Assembly: GCF_005222225.1 (NCBI RefSeq)
Contig: NZ_CP036536.1
Coordinates: forward strand, 3,930,001 to 3,994,000
Length of the DNA: 64,000 bases
Direction: 5' to 3'
Source of the DNA: Salinimonas lutimaris
GTDB lineage: Bacteria > Pseudomonadota > Gammaproteobacteria > Enterobacterales > Alteromonadaceae
Below are positions 36,164 to 45,562 of the stretch, piece by piece (position 1 is the first letter of the stretch; every line of letters begins with the position of its first letter). Position numbers and translations under genes: made by a program. The notes below the pieces were generated by a model. The model was not told the DNA's origin and made no database searches. It worked only from the letters and a program-made list of their open reading frames with translations.

Positions 36164-36921
36164 TCCGTCCGGCAGCAGTGACTGCGTTGTGCATCCTGTG
36201 GATCACCGCGGCCCCTGCTGCTGCCCGTCAAGGATGCTTTGCCAACTGGTTTTGTATTACCACCGATAAGGCCGGACAGATTCAGGCCCACCGGCAGCGT
36301 CCGCATCCGGTGGTTGTCACCCTGTACAGCCGACAGCTTGCCCGGCCGGTTACGGTCAGTCTTACCAATGATACTCCCTACCCGCTGGGTGTAGTGTCTG
36401 ACCCCGCTGCGTTCTGGCCGCAGATGCAGGTTAAGTGGACGCCCGGGCGTCTTGATGCTAGCCATGATGACACTGCTCGTTATGCTTATCCGTTACAACC
36501 GGCTGACCAGTATCCGATTGTGCAGGGTAACAACGGCACGTTTTCTCATCAGGGTCGTTCCCGCTATGCGGTAGATTTTGCCGCGCCGGTAGGCACACCG
36601 ATACTGGCAGCCCGGGCCGGTATGGTTATCGACCTTCAACAGTCCCATAACCGGAGCGGCCCCACTGCTGATTTTGCCCGTTACGCTAATTATGTGGTGG
36701 TACTGCATCAGGATGGCACCACTGGCGAGTATTACCACCTTCAATATCACGGCGCCGCAGTACATATCGGGCAGCGCGTTAACACCGGTGCCTTGCTGGG
36801 GTATTCGGGTAACACAGGATTTTCGTCACTGCCCCATCTGCATTTTGCCGTGTACAAAGCCCTGCCTGATGGCCAGTATCAGTCCGTGCCCTTTCGTTTT
36901 GAGAGCTCTTCCAGTAAGTAG
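36160..36921 (+). CDS. Periplasmic M23-family metallopeptidase-like protein
   Basis: 253 residues from a GTG overlapping the dsbD stop codon (GTGA). Signal peptide to ~AAPAAARQG. The M23 (LytM) domain occupies ~125-245: SHQGRSRYAVDFAAPVGTPI, GEYYHLQ and LPHLHFAV. The usual first zinc ligand in HxxxD is Arg here (RYAVD); some M23 proteins of this subgroup use a nearby His (SHQG) or are inactive and act as amidase activators. It probably acts on peptidoglycan. Likely co-transcribed with dsbD. Confidence 0.82.
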   Translation: MIRPAAVTALCILWITAAPAAARQGCFANWFCITTDKAGQIQAHRQRPHPVVVTLYSRQLARPVTVSLTNDTPYPLGVVSDPAAFWPQMQVKWTPGRLDASHDDTARYAYPLQPADQYPIVQGNNGTFSHQGRSRYAVDFAAPVGTPILAARAGMVIDLQQSHNRSGPTADFARYANYVVVLHQDGTTGEYYHLQYHGAAVHIGQRVNTGALLGYSGNTGFSSLPHLHFAVYKALPDGQYQSVPFRFESSSSK

Positions 36922-37103
36922 ATTTTGTCGCGAAATTACCTGATTAGACCAGTATTTTGCTGCGAAACAAACCACATCAACTATAATCGTCGGTTAATTA
37001 TCACAGGCGAGAGAAAAACTGGCTTTTTTTCGTGCAACCAACCAGTTTTTTTGCTTAAAATGAACTTTAATTGGTCATATACGGCAAGATAGCAGCATTT
37101 TTA

Positions 37104-37553
37104 ATGAATATTCTATTAATAAACGGGCCTAACCTGAATATGTTAGGCAAGCGTGAGCCACAAACTTATGGTAGTCAGACTTTGCAGGACATTGTAGATA
37201 CGTTGTCTGCTCAGGCTGAACAGGCCAATGCAACACTGGCGCATTTTCAGTCAAATGCCGAGCACGCCCTGATTGATCGCATTCATGCCGCAATGGATAA
37301 CATTGATGCCATCATTATCAATCCGGGGGCATTTACCCATACCAGTGTGGCCCTGCGCGATGCATTGTTAGCGGTTAACATCCCGTTTATCGAGGTGCAC
37401 ATGTCTAATGTACATGCCCGCGAGCCGTTTCGCCACCATTCCTATTTATCCGATGTTGCCGCCGGCATTATTGTTGGCCTGGGCGCTCAGGGCTATGAAC
37501 TTGCGCTAAGTGCAGCATTAAATTTCAAACAATCAAATAACCCGACAAAATAA
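37104..37553 (+). CDS. aroQ: Type II 3-dehydroquinate dehydratase
   Basis: 149 residues from the ATG at 37104; homologues begin [15 protein letters not shown]. Catalytic Tyr (QTYG) and His (EVHMSN), the lid loop ([16 protein letters not shown]), [14 protein letters not shown] and [14 protein letters not shown] are all present. It dehydrates 3-dehydroquinate in the shikimate pathway as a dodecamer. It lies directly before accB-accC, a common gammaproteobacterial arrangement. Confidence 0.97.
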   Translation: MNILLINGPNLNMLGKREPQTYGSQTLQDIVDTLSAQAEQANATLAHFQSNAEHALIDRIHAAMDNIDAIIINPGAFTHTSVALRDALLAVNIPFIEVHMSNVHAREPFRHHSYLSDVAAGIIVGLGAQGYELALSAALNFKQSNNPTK

Positions 37554-37566
37554 GCAGAGACAGACC

Positions 37567-38025
37567 ATGGATATCAGAAAAATCAAAAAACTCATCGAGC
37601 TGGTTGAAGAATCAGGCGTTGCCGAGCTGGAAATCACCGAAGGTGAAGAATCTGTACGTATTCACCGTGGTCCAAGTGCCAACGCTGCGCCGATGAACTA
37701 CACGGTAGCGGCACCAGCCGCACCAGCAGCACCTGCTCCGGCTGCAGCATCTGTTGCACCAGCAGCACCAGCTGAGCCAGAAGGCCCGACCGGTCATCAG
37801 GTAAAATCTCCCATGGTCGGTACGTTCTACCGTGCATCTTCACCTACCAGCAAGTCGTTTGTTGAAGTAGGCCAGAGCGTGAATGTTGGCGATACCCTGT
37901 GCATTATTGAAGCCATGAAAATGATGAACCAAATCGAAGCCGACAAAGCCGGCGTGGTAAAAGCTATTCTGGTAGAAAATCAGGATCCGGTTGAATTTGA
38001 TCAACCTCTGTTCATCATCGAATAA
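37567..38025 (+). CDS. accB: Acetyl-CoA carboxylase biotin carboxyl carrier protein
   Basis: 152 residues. N-terminal helix pair, an Ala/Pro-rich linker (~55-80) and the C-terminal biotinyl domain with the [12 protein letters not shown] motif whose central Lys is biotinylated, plus the thumb characteristic of AccB. Carries CO2 from AccC to the carboxyltransferase in the first step of fatty-acid synthesis. 13 bp after aroQ and 14 bp before accC, one operon. Confidence 0.98.
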   Translation: MDIRKIKKLIELVEESGVAELEITEGEESVRIHRGPSANAAPMNYTVAAPAAPAAPAPAAASVAPAAPAEPEGPTGHQVKSPMVGTFYRASSPTSKSFVEVGQSVNVGDTLCIIEAMKMMNQIEADKAGVVKAILVENQDPVEFDQPLFIIE

Positions 38026-38039
38026 TCAGGCTGGGTGTT

Positions 38040-39383
38040 ATGCTAGATAAAGTACTCATTGCTAACCGTGGTGAAATTGCACTTCGGATTTTGCGTGCCT
38101 GTAAAGAACTGGGCATCAAAACCGTTGCAGTTCACTCTACGGCAGACAGAAACTTAAAGCACGTTCTGCTGGCAGACGAATCCATTTGTATTGGTAAAGC
38201 CTCTGCAACAGAAAGCTACCTTAACATTCCGCGCATTATTGCTGCGGCGGAAGTCACTAACTCTATCGCTATCCACCCGGGTTACGGCTTTTTGGCGGAA
38301 AACGCTGAATTTGCCGAAGCGGTGGAAAAAAGCGGCTTCATCTTTGTGGGCCCTACCGCCGAGACCATCAATCTGATGGGTGACAAAGTGTCGGCCATCA
38401 ACGCCATGAAAAAAGCCGGTGTACCTTGTGTACCAGGTTCAGATGGCCCGCTGACCGACGATGAAGAAAAGAACAAGAGCATTGCCAAGCGCATCGGCTA
38501 CCCCATTATTGTTAAAGCTGCCGGTGGCGGTGGTGGTCGCGGTATGCGGGTGGTTCGCAAAGAATCTGAACTGATTTCCGCGATTGCTACCACTCAGGCA
38601 GAAGCCGGCGCAGCCTTTGGTAATGCCACTGTGTACATGGAAAAGTTCCTGGAAAACCCACGTCACGTTGAGATTCAGGTACTGGCAGATGGCCAGGGTA
38701 ATGCCATTCACTTAGGTGAGCGCGACTGCTCGATGCAGCGTCGTCACCAGAAGGTCGTGGAAGAAGCTCCGGCACCAGGTGTCTCTGAACAGATGCGCAA
38801 TAAAATCGGTGACCGCTGCCGCCGCGCCTGTATTGAAATTGGTTACCGTGGTGCTGGTACATTTGAATTTTTGTATGAAAACGGCGAGTTTTATTTCATT
38901 GAAATGAACACCCGGATTCAGGTAGAACACCCGGTGTCTGAGATGATCACTGGTGTGGATTTGATTAAAGAGCAGTTAAGAATTGCTGCTGGTCAGCCAC
39001 TGTCTATCGATCAGTCACAAATTCAGATCCGTGGCCACGCCATTGAGTGTCGTATCAATGCCGAAGACCCGCAAACCTTTATCCCCAGCCCTGGTAACAT
39101 TGATATGTTCCATTCACCGGGTGGTTTAGGCGTGCGCTGGGACTCGCATATTTATGCCGGTTACACAGTACCACCTTACTACGACTCGATGATTGGTAAA
39201 CTCATCACTTACGGTGAAAGCCGTGATGAAGCCATTGCCAGAATGCGCCACGCACTGGACGAGTTAGTGGTTGAAGGCATTAAAACCAATATTCCGCTGC
39301 AACGTTCGATTATGGCGGATGAAAACTTCTTTGCTGGTGGAACTAACATCCACTACCTTGAGAAAAAATTAGGCATTTCCTAA
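38040..39383 (+). CDS. accC: Biotin carboxylase subunit of acetyl-CoA carboxylase
   Basis: 447 residues. Biotin carboxylase N-terminal domain ([20 protein letters not shown]), ATP-grasp with the glycine loop [28 protein letters not shown], catalytic [14 protein letters not shown] and RINAEDP. Uses ATP and bicarbonate to carboxylate biotin on AccB. Strong intrinsic terminator follows at 39397. Confidence 0.98.
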   Translation: MLDKVLIANRGEIALRILRACKELGIKTVAVHSTADRNLKHVLLADESICIGKASATESYLNIPRIIAAAEVTNSIAIHPGYGFLAENAEFAEAVEKSGFIFVGPTAETINLMGDKVSAINAMKKAGVPCVPGSDGPLTDDEEKNKSIAKRIGYPIIVKAAGGGGGRGMRVVRKESELISAIATTQAEAGAAFGNATVYMEKFLENPRHVEIQVLADGQGNAIHLGERDCSMQRRHQKVVEEAPAPGVSEQMRNKIGDRCRRACIEIGYRGAGTFEFLYENGEFYFIEMNTRIQVEHPVSEMITGVDLIKEQLRIAAGQPLSIDQSQIQIRGHAIECRINAEDPQTFIPSPGNIDMFHSPGGLGVRWDSHIYAGYTVPPYYDSMIGKLITYGESRDEAIARMRHALDELVVEGIKTNIPLQRSIMADENFFAGGTNIHYLEKKLGIS

Positions 39384-39396
39384 TCATTACGCATGG

Positions 39397-39425
39397 AGCA
39401 CCTCGTGAAGGGGTGCTTTTTTTGT
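39397..39425 (+). terminator. Intrinsic terminator of the aroQ-accBC operon
   Basis: AGCACC(TC) paired with (GG)GGTGCT and followed by T7, 14 nt after the accC stop codon. Confidence 0.85.
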
Positions 39426-39429
39426 GTCT

Positions 39430-39693
39430 TAGATTTGTCACAAGCTATATAGCAAAAAAGCGATTGTTTTAATTCATTTTTGCTAATTTTCGTGACAAAA
39501 AACAAAGAGTAGACTGCAGTTACTTCATATCACTTCTCCCGTGATTGTTGTATGTTTCCTTTTGTTAAAAGGCAAGCAATCTTGCTTTACCCAAAAATTT
39601 GGCCGCTGAATAGTTCAGCGGTTTTTTTTGGCTGGCACTATTTCTGCTAAATCGCTCACCATCGTTTAACATTCGATTATCAGGACAGTACGA
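39430..39693 (+). other. Intergenic region holding an orphan terminator, possible sRNA
   Basis: About 270 bp between the accC terminator and the next gene. It contains a small stem GCAAG-CAAT-CTTGC (39572-39585) and then a second strong terminator (39603-39629) with no ORF to terminate. Its 5' part is AT-rich and could hold a promoter, but I could not place one confidently. Confidence 0.4.
39603..39629 (+). terminator. Orphan intrinsic terminator
   Basis: CCGCTGAA / TTCAGCGG with a 3-nt loop and T8. No gene ends just upstream on the plus strand, since accC already has its own terminator. Confidence 0.8.
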
Positions 39694-40629
39694 ATGAGCA
39701 TGAAGCTTTTAAGCAGCGTATCCGCATTACTGTGTGCTTGCACAACCTTATCCGCCCACGCAGAAAACCCGTTGTCTTACCACCACACGCTGGACACCGA
39801 AGTCCGGATGGATGGCCGTACCGATCGAGAAGAAAAATGGCAGTACCGACTACGCTATTATCCCACGGTGAATCTGACCTCAGATAACTCCTGGAGTATT
39901 AACGGTCTGATAACAACCGGCGACTCTTTTGCCAATACCCGAAATAGTTTTGATGGCAATTCACACAACCTGTACATGCGTCGATTGTTTGTGCGCAAAA
40001 CCTATGACGGCGGCAAAACTGAAGTGGGGGTGCTGCCCACTTATAAAGGTCATGTATCGTTAACCGGCTTGTCTTACGATGGCTGGATCAAAGGAATTCG
40101 TCAGGTTGTGGCGGTTGACGACGATACCGCGGTGGAGTTTGTGGCAGGTAACCTGGACGATTTAGATGCGGCTAATGCGCTGGATTTTCCCGATGAAATG
40201 AATTATTACGAATTTGAATACTCGTCACGCGTCGCCCGCCGCCACCATATTGAACTGGGTCTTGAGCGAATGCTAAGCGGTAACTTTACCCGCGCAGAGT
40301 ATCGCTATGATTTAGACAACAGCCATGCCGCCACGGTGGAATGGGTACAGCGGGTTGATGAAGCCGAAACCAAGCTCACTACAGGATTTGCCGGGCTGCT
40401 GCCGGTTGCAGAATACCCGGTAAGTTATGCCGCCTACTATTCTTATACCAGCGAACACTTCGGGCCGCGGGGTACACTGACCGAAGACTTCATCGGTACC
40501 GGTCATGGCTTCTCAGTTGACTGTTTTGCGCAAATCCCTGGCCTGCCCAGCACCAGCTGGTTTGTGGGCTATGATCTGATTGATGCAACCCATCGTTTAC
40601 AAGTAGGTATTCGCTCGCGGATTCGTTGA
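39694..40629 (+). CDS. Secreted outer-membrane beta-barrel-like protein
   Basis: 311 residues with a signal peptide (~1-23, TTLSAHA-EN). The mature part alternates polar and aromatic residues in ~10-residue strands (EEKWQYRLRYYPTVNL, EVGVLPTYKGHVSL, FVGYDLIDATHRLQVGIRSR), as in a porin-like barrel of 12-16 strands. No known porin signature was recognised, and the last residue is Arg, not the usual Phe. Likely an outer-membrane protein; pore function is not shown. Confidence 0.65.
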   Translation: MSMKLLSSVSALLCACTTLSAHAENPLSYHHTLDTEVRMDGRTDREEKWQYRLRYYPTVNLTSDNSWSINGLITTGDSFANTRNSFDGNSHNLYMRRLFVRKTYDGGKTEVGVLPTYKGHVSLTGLSYDGWIKGIRQVVAVDDDTAVEFVAGNLDDLDAANALDFPDEMNYYEFEYSSRVARRHHIELGLERMLSGNFTRAEYRYDLDNSHAATVEWVQRVDEAETKLTTGFAGLLPVAEYPVSYAAYYSYTSEHFGPRGTLTEDFIGTGHGFSVDCFAQIPGLPSTSWFVGYDLIDATHRLQVGIRSRIR

Positions 40630-40631
40630 TA

Positions 40632-40657
40632 GAAAAAAGGCCCGCGAAGCGCGGGCC
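40632..40657 (-). terminator. Intrinsic terminator reading on the minus strand
   Basis: GGCCCGCG / CGCGGGCC, 3-nt loop. T6 follows only on the minus strand; on the plus strand it is followed by AAAAGC. It therefore does not suit the porin-like gene but would end a minus-strand transcript from 40660-40760. Confidence 0.75.
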
Positions 40658-40746
40658 AAAAGCAAGAACGCGTACGCACTTAACAGTGCATAATAGTTAC
40701 GTGAGCCCCCGAACAGCAGTTCAATGCTCAGAATTACGTTTTGTTA
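40632..40746 (-). ncRNA. Possible minus-strand small RNA
   Basis: The minus strand has a TACAAT -10-like element at 40747-40752 (weak -35), a GCACT-TGTTA-like small hairpin around 40676-40690 and the strong terminator. The predicted ~110-nt transcript has no ORF. No known RNA family was recognised; the boundaries are approximate. Confidence 0.35.
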
Positions 40747-40813
40747 ATTGTACCGGAACCAGCAGGCAGATGTGAGACACTGATTATCACTCGTTAACCG
40801 TAAGCTTTTGATC

Positions 40814-41245
40814 ATGACCGGCACCATCAGTCAACTCAAGCAACAACTTCCGTTAAACCGGCTCACACCGTCATTGCTACTTGCCCTGCGGGTGTTATTT
40901 GATGACCCTGATGATATTGTCGATTTGGATCAGGATATTGCTGATTTACGCTACTTTCCTGAACGACTTCATGCCAGCTACCGCCCAGAGTGGGAAACCT
41001 ATATTCTGCATGCGCTGATCAAGCGTTACCGGGCAGCCGGTTCCGCCAGTTCAGACCATCTGATTGATAGTGTGATGCGCGATGTGGAACAGATACAACA
41101 GAACAGCCACCGCTATCAGCACATGTTACAAATGGTACTTCAAGCACAATCGGTGTGTGGCAGCCACAACACTATCCTGTTTCCGTCCGGCTGGCGGCAA
41201 CAGACTATGGCCCTGATGCTACCGCTGACCACAGCAAAAAAGTAG
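40814..41245 (+). CDS. Hypothetical protein, 143 residues
   Basis: Begins MTGTISQLKQQLPLNRL; no signal peptide or TM helix. Mostly helical and acidic in the middle (FDDPDDIVDLDQDIADLRYF). I do not recognise the family. The start is uncertain, with a TTG six bases upstream and no good SD. It ends at the stop codon of the convergent DUF2805 gene with no gap. Confidence 0.55.
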   Translation: MTGTISQLKQQLPLNRLTPSLLLALRVLFDDPDDIVDLDQDIADLRYFPERLHASYRPEWETYILHALIKRYRAAGSASSDHLIDSVMRDVEQIQQNSHRYQHMLQMVLQAQSVCGSHNTILFPSGWRQQTMALMLPLTTAKK

Positions 41246-41509
41246 CTATTTATTAGCCCCGGCGGGTTTGTACTGAGACGGACAATAGCCGCGTTCCACG
41301 CCGGCAGGGCGCAGCGCTTTGTGTTTGGTTTTGCGCCCACTTACCCGGGCCCGCCAGTTCTTAAACGTTTTTGCCTTCAGCTGACCACGCATCAGCCGAA
41401 TCACCTCTTTTTCTGACAATCCGTACAGATTTTCGATAGCTTCAAAGGGCGTGCGATCCTCCCACGCCATTTCAATCACCCGCGACCGGGTCACTTCGTC
41501 TAGCTGCAT
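41246..41509 (-). CDS. TIGR03643/DUF2805 family protein
   Basis: 87 residues from the ATG at 41509 (GGAGCTAATA upstream). LDEVTRSRVIEMAWEDRTPFEAIENLYGLSEKEVIRLMR is the family signature (positions ~3-41) with a predicted HTH. The C-terminus is basic (GRKTKHKALRP), consistent with nucleic-acid binding. Function unknown in the family. It follows the FAN1-DEDDh gene on the same strand by 27 bp. Confidence 0.85.
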   Translation of the reverse strand: MQLDEVTRSRVIEMAWEDRTPFEAIENLYGLSEKEVIRLMRGQLKAKTFKNWRARVSGRKTKHKALRPAGVERGYCPSQYKPAGANK

Positions 41510-41535
41510 TATTAGCTCCACACGTTTTTACCCTG

Positions 41536-43674
41536 TTACGTTACCGCGTAACAGGCCGTGCGTTCATGAATAATATTTAACAGGCTGGCGGCTGCCCGGG
41601 CATCCGACATGGCTCTGTGATGGCGTTGCATATCGATACCAAAATGCGCAGTCAGGGCAGCCAGTGAATAAGATGACAGCCCCGGACAGGCCCGACGCAT
41701 CTGCACTACCGTGCACAGTTTGGGCCGCCGGTAGGCGCGCTCCAGCCGGGCAAATTCCAGTTTAAAAAAACCATAATCAAAATTCACATTGTGCGCCACA
41801 AACACGCAGTCCTGGGTAAATGCATCCACTTCGTCAGCCACCTCGGCAAAGGTGGGCGCGTCGGCCACCATTGCGTTATCAATGCCGGTCAGGCGGGTAA
41901 TGGAAGACGGAATGCTGCGCTGCGGATTGATCAGCGACTGCCAGCTGTCCACTACCTCGCCGTTGATCATTTTTACCATGCCAATTTCGGTAATCCGGTG
42001 ATAGTCCTGTTTACCACCGGTGGTTTCAATATCTACCACTACATAAGGCTGCATCGGGTCCTGCACCCATTCAACCTGAGTAATATTGACGGTCAGTCCG
42101 GCTTGCTGCAAACGCTGAATCGTAATCAGCTGATTACGCCGCAAGACATCCCCCGGGGCCTTTATCTCCTCAAACCTGACCTTACCGTCCTCCACTACCA
42201 TAATGTCAGGAAAGCCGTCAGATAATGCAGCAAAGTCCTTACACATCATGCGCAGTATGGTCAGTATCTGCGCAAAAGGAATGTGCTCCAGCATCACATT
42301 CACGGTGTCGAGCAGGGTTTGTCGCCACATAAAGACGCTATTAACCTTGCCAAAATGCGTACTGGCCTGCCGGGTCAGATGCAGACGCAAGTCGGCAGGG
42401 GTGGCAAACTGGCTTAGCAGCGCTTCAATATCCGCCCCAAAGCTGTGATAAAACGTATTGTATTTAAGGCTTTGCGGACGCCGATCGAACTCTGTTACCA
42501 GACTGTCTTTTTCAAATAACAACTGCCAGAAAGTCAGCCCGAACAACACACGCCAGGGACGATTTTCGGTGCGCCAGGCTGCCGCCCCGTGTCGTTTGTA
42601 CCAGCCAACCACCCCCTGCTCAACCGACTGATTCTGGCTGATATCCAACGCCAGTTGGCGGCTGGCACTGCGCAACATATCCGTCATCACACTGGTGCGC
42701 TTTTTATGATATTTGCGGGTGTAGAAATCCTCGGCAAAAGCCAGCAATGAGTCAGAGGCCGGGTTATCGATAATACTTTCAAGCTCGGTTTTCACCGCCT
42801 CTTTGTGGCCGTCTTTATAATACTCTCGCAGCCATTTTTCTCTGGCCGCATCACCCGGCGCTTGCTGCAATACCTGTAAGCCCAGCGCCCGGTCACTATC
42901 GAGCAGCTGAACCCCTAGTTTATGCTGGTATTTTTCAGCCAGACGCAAGCTTAGCGGCCCCTCAGTGACCGGCATACTACTGCGCCCAACCGCTTCTTTT
43001 TGCGCCGCCGACAGATAAGTCAGGTCATCCAGTCCGCGGGCATAAAAAAACGCTGCCGCGGCATCCTCGGCAGAGTCAAAGCGGGCTGCGGTGCCGGTGG
43101 CATCTTCACGGGTACGCATAATACCCAGATCACGCATGGAAAACTGATTCAGGCGACCTTTGGTATTGCCAAAATATAAAAACAGCAGATAGCGCAAGGT
43201 GGGCTCAAACTGTTTGACCAGATAATCCTGGGCCGGCAGCTGTGCTGGCCAGCCATGAGTCTGGGCCAGTGAACACAACAGGCTGACCAACTCAGCCTTT
43301 TTTTTAGCCGACACGCCAGATACACCGGGAAATTCAGCCAGACACGCCAGCAAGGTGTCTTTGGTGACCACTCCGGCAATATCCTGAATACTGGCCTGAG
43401 TCATATCAGCAAACCAGCCCTGGGCAGTCAGTGCATCAAGATGCTGCTGAGGCTCATTGATCTCTGCATAATTAAACTGAGTGCGATTGATCAGTGCGTA
43501 CTTTCTGTTGGCTGCGCGTGCTATCAGACACTGCTGATCCCTGTCCAATGCGCGAAAAGCCGCAATGAACTGTCGGCTTTGCTCGTCCAGTAAGGTGTGT
43601 GAATGGGCATCAAAATACCCCAGAAATTCGTGAAAATGATCCAGATAATAATAGGCCGGAAGTGCTTTTTTCAT
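41536..43674 (-). CDS. FAN1-like VRR-NUC nuclease fused to a DEDDh 3'-5' exonuclease
   Basis: 712 residues from the ATG at 43674 (SD poor; an upstream ATG at 43725 is less likely). The first ~500 residues match bacterial FAN1: helical N-terminal region, TPR-like middle, then VRR-NUC with DGFPDIMVVEDG...RFEEIKAPGD (PD..ExK). FAN1 repairs interstrand cross-links. The last ~170 residues are a DnaQ-like exonuclease: VVDIETTG (ExoI), AHNVNFDYGF (ExoII) and HRAMSDARA (ExoIII with the His). Stand-alone FAN1 lacks the second domain. No gene boundary interrupts the join, so one polypeptide with two nuclease activities is expected. Confidence 0.87.
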   Translation of the reverse strand: MKKALPAYYYLDHFHEFLGYFDAHSHTLLDEQSRQFIAAFRALDRDQQCLIARAANRKYALINRTQFNYAEINEPQQHLDALTAQGWFADMTQASIQDIAGVVTKDTLLACLAEFPGVSGVSAKKKAELVSLLCSLAQTHGWPAQLPAQDYLVKQFEPTLRYLLFLYFGNTKGRLNQFSMRDLGIMRTREDATGTAARFDSAEDAAAAFFYARGLDDLTYLSAAQKEAVGRSSMPVTEGPLSLRLAEKYQHKLGVQLLDSDRALGLQVLQQAPGDAAREKWLREYYKDGHKEAVKTELESIIDNPASDSLLAFAEDFYTRKYHKKRTSVMTDMLRSASRQLALDISQNQSVEQGVVGWYKRHGAAAWRTENRPWRVLFGLTFWQLLFEKDSLVTEFDRRPQSLKYNTFYHSFGADIEALLSQFATPADLRLHLTRQASTHFGKVNSVFMWRQTLLDTVNVMLEHIPFAQILTILRMMCKDFAALSDGFPDIMVVEDGKVRFEEIKAPGDVLRRNQLITIQRLQQAGLTVNITQVEWVQDPMQPYVVVDIETTGGKQDYHRITEIGMVKMINGEVVDSWQSLINPQRSIPSSITRLTGIDNAMVADAPTFAEVADEVDAFTQDCVFVAHNVNFDYGFFKLEFARLERAYRRPKLCTVVQMRRACPGLSSYSLAALTAHFGIDMQRHHRAMSDARAAASLLNIIHERTACYAVT

Positions 43675-43849
43675 CCTGTTGTTCAGTTGCCGGTGTGTAA
43701 ATAAGAGTGTATGTATATACAGCATAGTGTCAAATTAACTTTTTGCAGTGTCATGCCTGGCGCGGCTTTGTGACTGTTTTTAAGAAGAAAATGACTTTCA
43801 CGTCAGGGATTGCTTAAATGGCAACCACAGCAGCAATCAAACGGATCGG

Positions 43850-44500
43850 ATGATGATTGAATGGGTTTTATTTGATAATGACGGCACGCTGGTCGACAGC
43901 GAAATACTGTGTAATCAGGCCATTGTCGAATTGTTTGCCGGTCAGGCAGTTACCCTGGATGCACACACGCTGACCCGGCATTACCGGGGCGGCAAAATGA
44001 GTGAGATTCTGGCGACCCTGGCCCGGGAGCATCAGATCAGCCTGCCCCCAGCCTTCATGGACGACTACCGGCAACGGGTCGCTCAACTGTTCGAACAGCA
44101 TCTACAGCCGGTCAGCGGCATCCCGGAACTGCTTGATGCGCTGCAGGTTAATATGGCTGTGGTCTCCAACGGGCCGCTGGCTAAAATCAGGCAGGCGCTG
44201 TTGTTATGCGGGCTGGCCCATCATTTTGACAACCGTTTATACAGTGCCTTTGAGCTAAACCAGCACAAGCCGGACCCAGCTCTGTATCTGACTGCCATGG
44301 CAGATTTGAATATTTGTGCGCACCAGTGTGTGGCGATTGAAGATAGCCCCTCCGGGGTGGCGTCGGCCACTGGTGCCGGCATCACCACGTTGTTCTACAA
44401 CCAGTACAACGAAACCCTGAATAATGACAAGGTGATACCGTTTACCAGTATGCAGCAGGTGCCGGACATTCTTGCCCGACTGAATGCACAGAGTCGTTGA
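43850..44500 (+). CDS. HAD-superfamily phosphatase (subfamily IA)
   Basis: 216 residues. Motif I DNDGTLVD (~9-16), cap domain, motif II AVVSNGP, motif III Lys (QHKPDP) and motif IV EDSPSGVASA. Similar to YieH/phosphoglycolate-type phosphatases; substrate not determinable. Stop overlaps an in-frame but probably unused start of the following gene. Confidence 0.9.
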   Translation: MMIEWVLFDNDGTLVDSEILCNQAIVELFAGQAVTLDAHTLTRHYRGGKMSEILATLAREHQISLPPAFMDDYRQRVAQLFEQHLQPVSGIPELLDALQVNMAVVSNGPLAKIRQALLLCGLAHHFDNRLYSAFELNQHKPDPALYLTAMADLNICAHQCVAIEDSPSGVASATGAGITTLFYNQYNETLNNDKVIPFTSMQQVPDILARLNAQSR

Positions 44501-44592
44501 TTGAATTAGTAAAAATGAATATATTTCGTAAAAACGTTGCGCTTTTTATAAAACTGGCAAGAAGCCAGTACCAAACTGACAAGAGGGAAAAA

Positions 44593-44931
44593 ATGAAATT
44601 ATTACGTATTGCGGCTATCGGTGTAGCCGCGGCGGTATTGTCGGCCTGCGGTGGTCATGGCTTTGAAGGAAAATGGCAGGTTGAAAGTGATAACCCGCTG
44701 GTTGTCGCGGCAATGAAACAATCAGGTGCCAGTCATTTTAATATCGGAGATGACTATCTGGAGGCAAATGGACAACGCAACCAGCTGGACGATATTTTTG
44801 TTCGTGAAAGTGAAGGCAAATCCTACCTGGTGTTTGTTAATGATGAAGACGAGCAGGCGATGGAAATTATTGACGATAATACTCTGCAACAGTCCATGGG
44901 TCCGCTTTCCATTACCTTTGTTCGCCAGTAA
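44593..44931 (+). CDS. Small lipoprotein of unknown function
   Basis: 112 residues from the ATG at 44593 (AGAGGG upstream). Leader MKLLRIAAIGVAAAV ends in lipobox LSAC. The mature part begins GGHGFEGKWQVE and ends with beta-strand-like segments (SYLVFVNDEDEQAMEI, LSITFVRQ), resembling small lipocalin-like or META-like folds. No family recognised with confidence. Confidence 0.75.
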   Translation: MKLLRIAAIGVAAAVLSACGGHGFEGKWQVESDNPLVVAAMKQSGASHFNIGDDYLEANGQRNQLDDIFVRESEGKSYLVFVNDEDEQAMEIIDDNTLQQSMGPLSITFVRQ

Positions 44932-44999
44932 CAGGCAACGTAGATGTCAGGCAGCACCCTGTGCTGTACTGGCATAATGCCGCCCCTTTGTGGCGGCTG

Positions 45000-45293
45000 T
45001 CATACTTTAATCGACTGTTTGCCTACCCACTCAAAATAACGGGCCAGTTTTTCATCCTGCTGTAGCAACGCCAGCGAATAAAGCTGTTTGGCCAGCTCCA
45101 TTTCGGTGTAAAAGCGATGAATACCATCATGACACTGCCGGCAAATGGCCACGCCCTGGTTTAACACCTCCCGGTTGAAGTGTTTTTTGTAATAAGAGCG
45201 GCGATGCATTTTTCGCGGGATCAGGTGGTGAAAAGTCAGCCGGGCCCGTCTTTCACACAGCGGACACTGCCCTACCGCCAGCCGTTTACTCAT
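45000..45293 (-). CDS. HNH-type nuclease family protein
   Basis: 97 residues. Zinc-ribbon/HNH arrangement: CPLCERRARLTFHHLIPRK (Cys pair and the HH) and CRQCHDGIHRFYTE (second Cys pair and His). Small solitary HNH proteins of this type are widespread in gammaproteobacteria; some nick DNA, many are uncharacterised. It is divergent from the CPXCG gene. Confidence 0.85.
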   Translation of the reverse strand: MSKRLAVGQCPLCERRARLTFHHLIPRKMHRRSYYKKHFNREVLNQGVAICRQCHDGIHRFYTEMELAKQLYSLALLQQDEKLARYFEWVGKQSIKV

Positions 45294-45370
45294 ACCTCCT
45301 CCATAAATCCAAGCTGTTTATCTGCACGTAAAGAATAATCTTAATACACATAAAGTTACTGAGGTGGATA

Positions 45371-45562
45371 ATGAGTTTAGCAACCCCAGCCCTGTTTCAC
45401 TGCCCTTACTGCATGGAACCCAATGAGGTGGAAATCGATGAAGTCAATGATGCCGGACAAACTCAGGTGCTTGATTGTCAGGTATGTTGTCAGCCTATTG
45501 AAATGACCGTGCATGGTCGCGGCGAGGACATGACCGTTGAGGTGCGCCAGGAAAATGAATGA
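45371..45562 (+). CDS. CPXCG motif cysteine-rich protein
   Basis: 63 residues. Two zinc knuckles: C11-PYC14 and C36-QVC39-C40. The family is named for this motif and has unknown function. Its last 8 bp overlap the flavin reductase-like gene, suggesting co-translation. SD GAGGTGG. Confidence 0.9.
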   Translation: MSLATPALFHCPYCMEPNEVEIDEVNDAGQTQVLDCQVCCQPIEMTVHGRGEDMTVEVRQENE

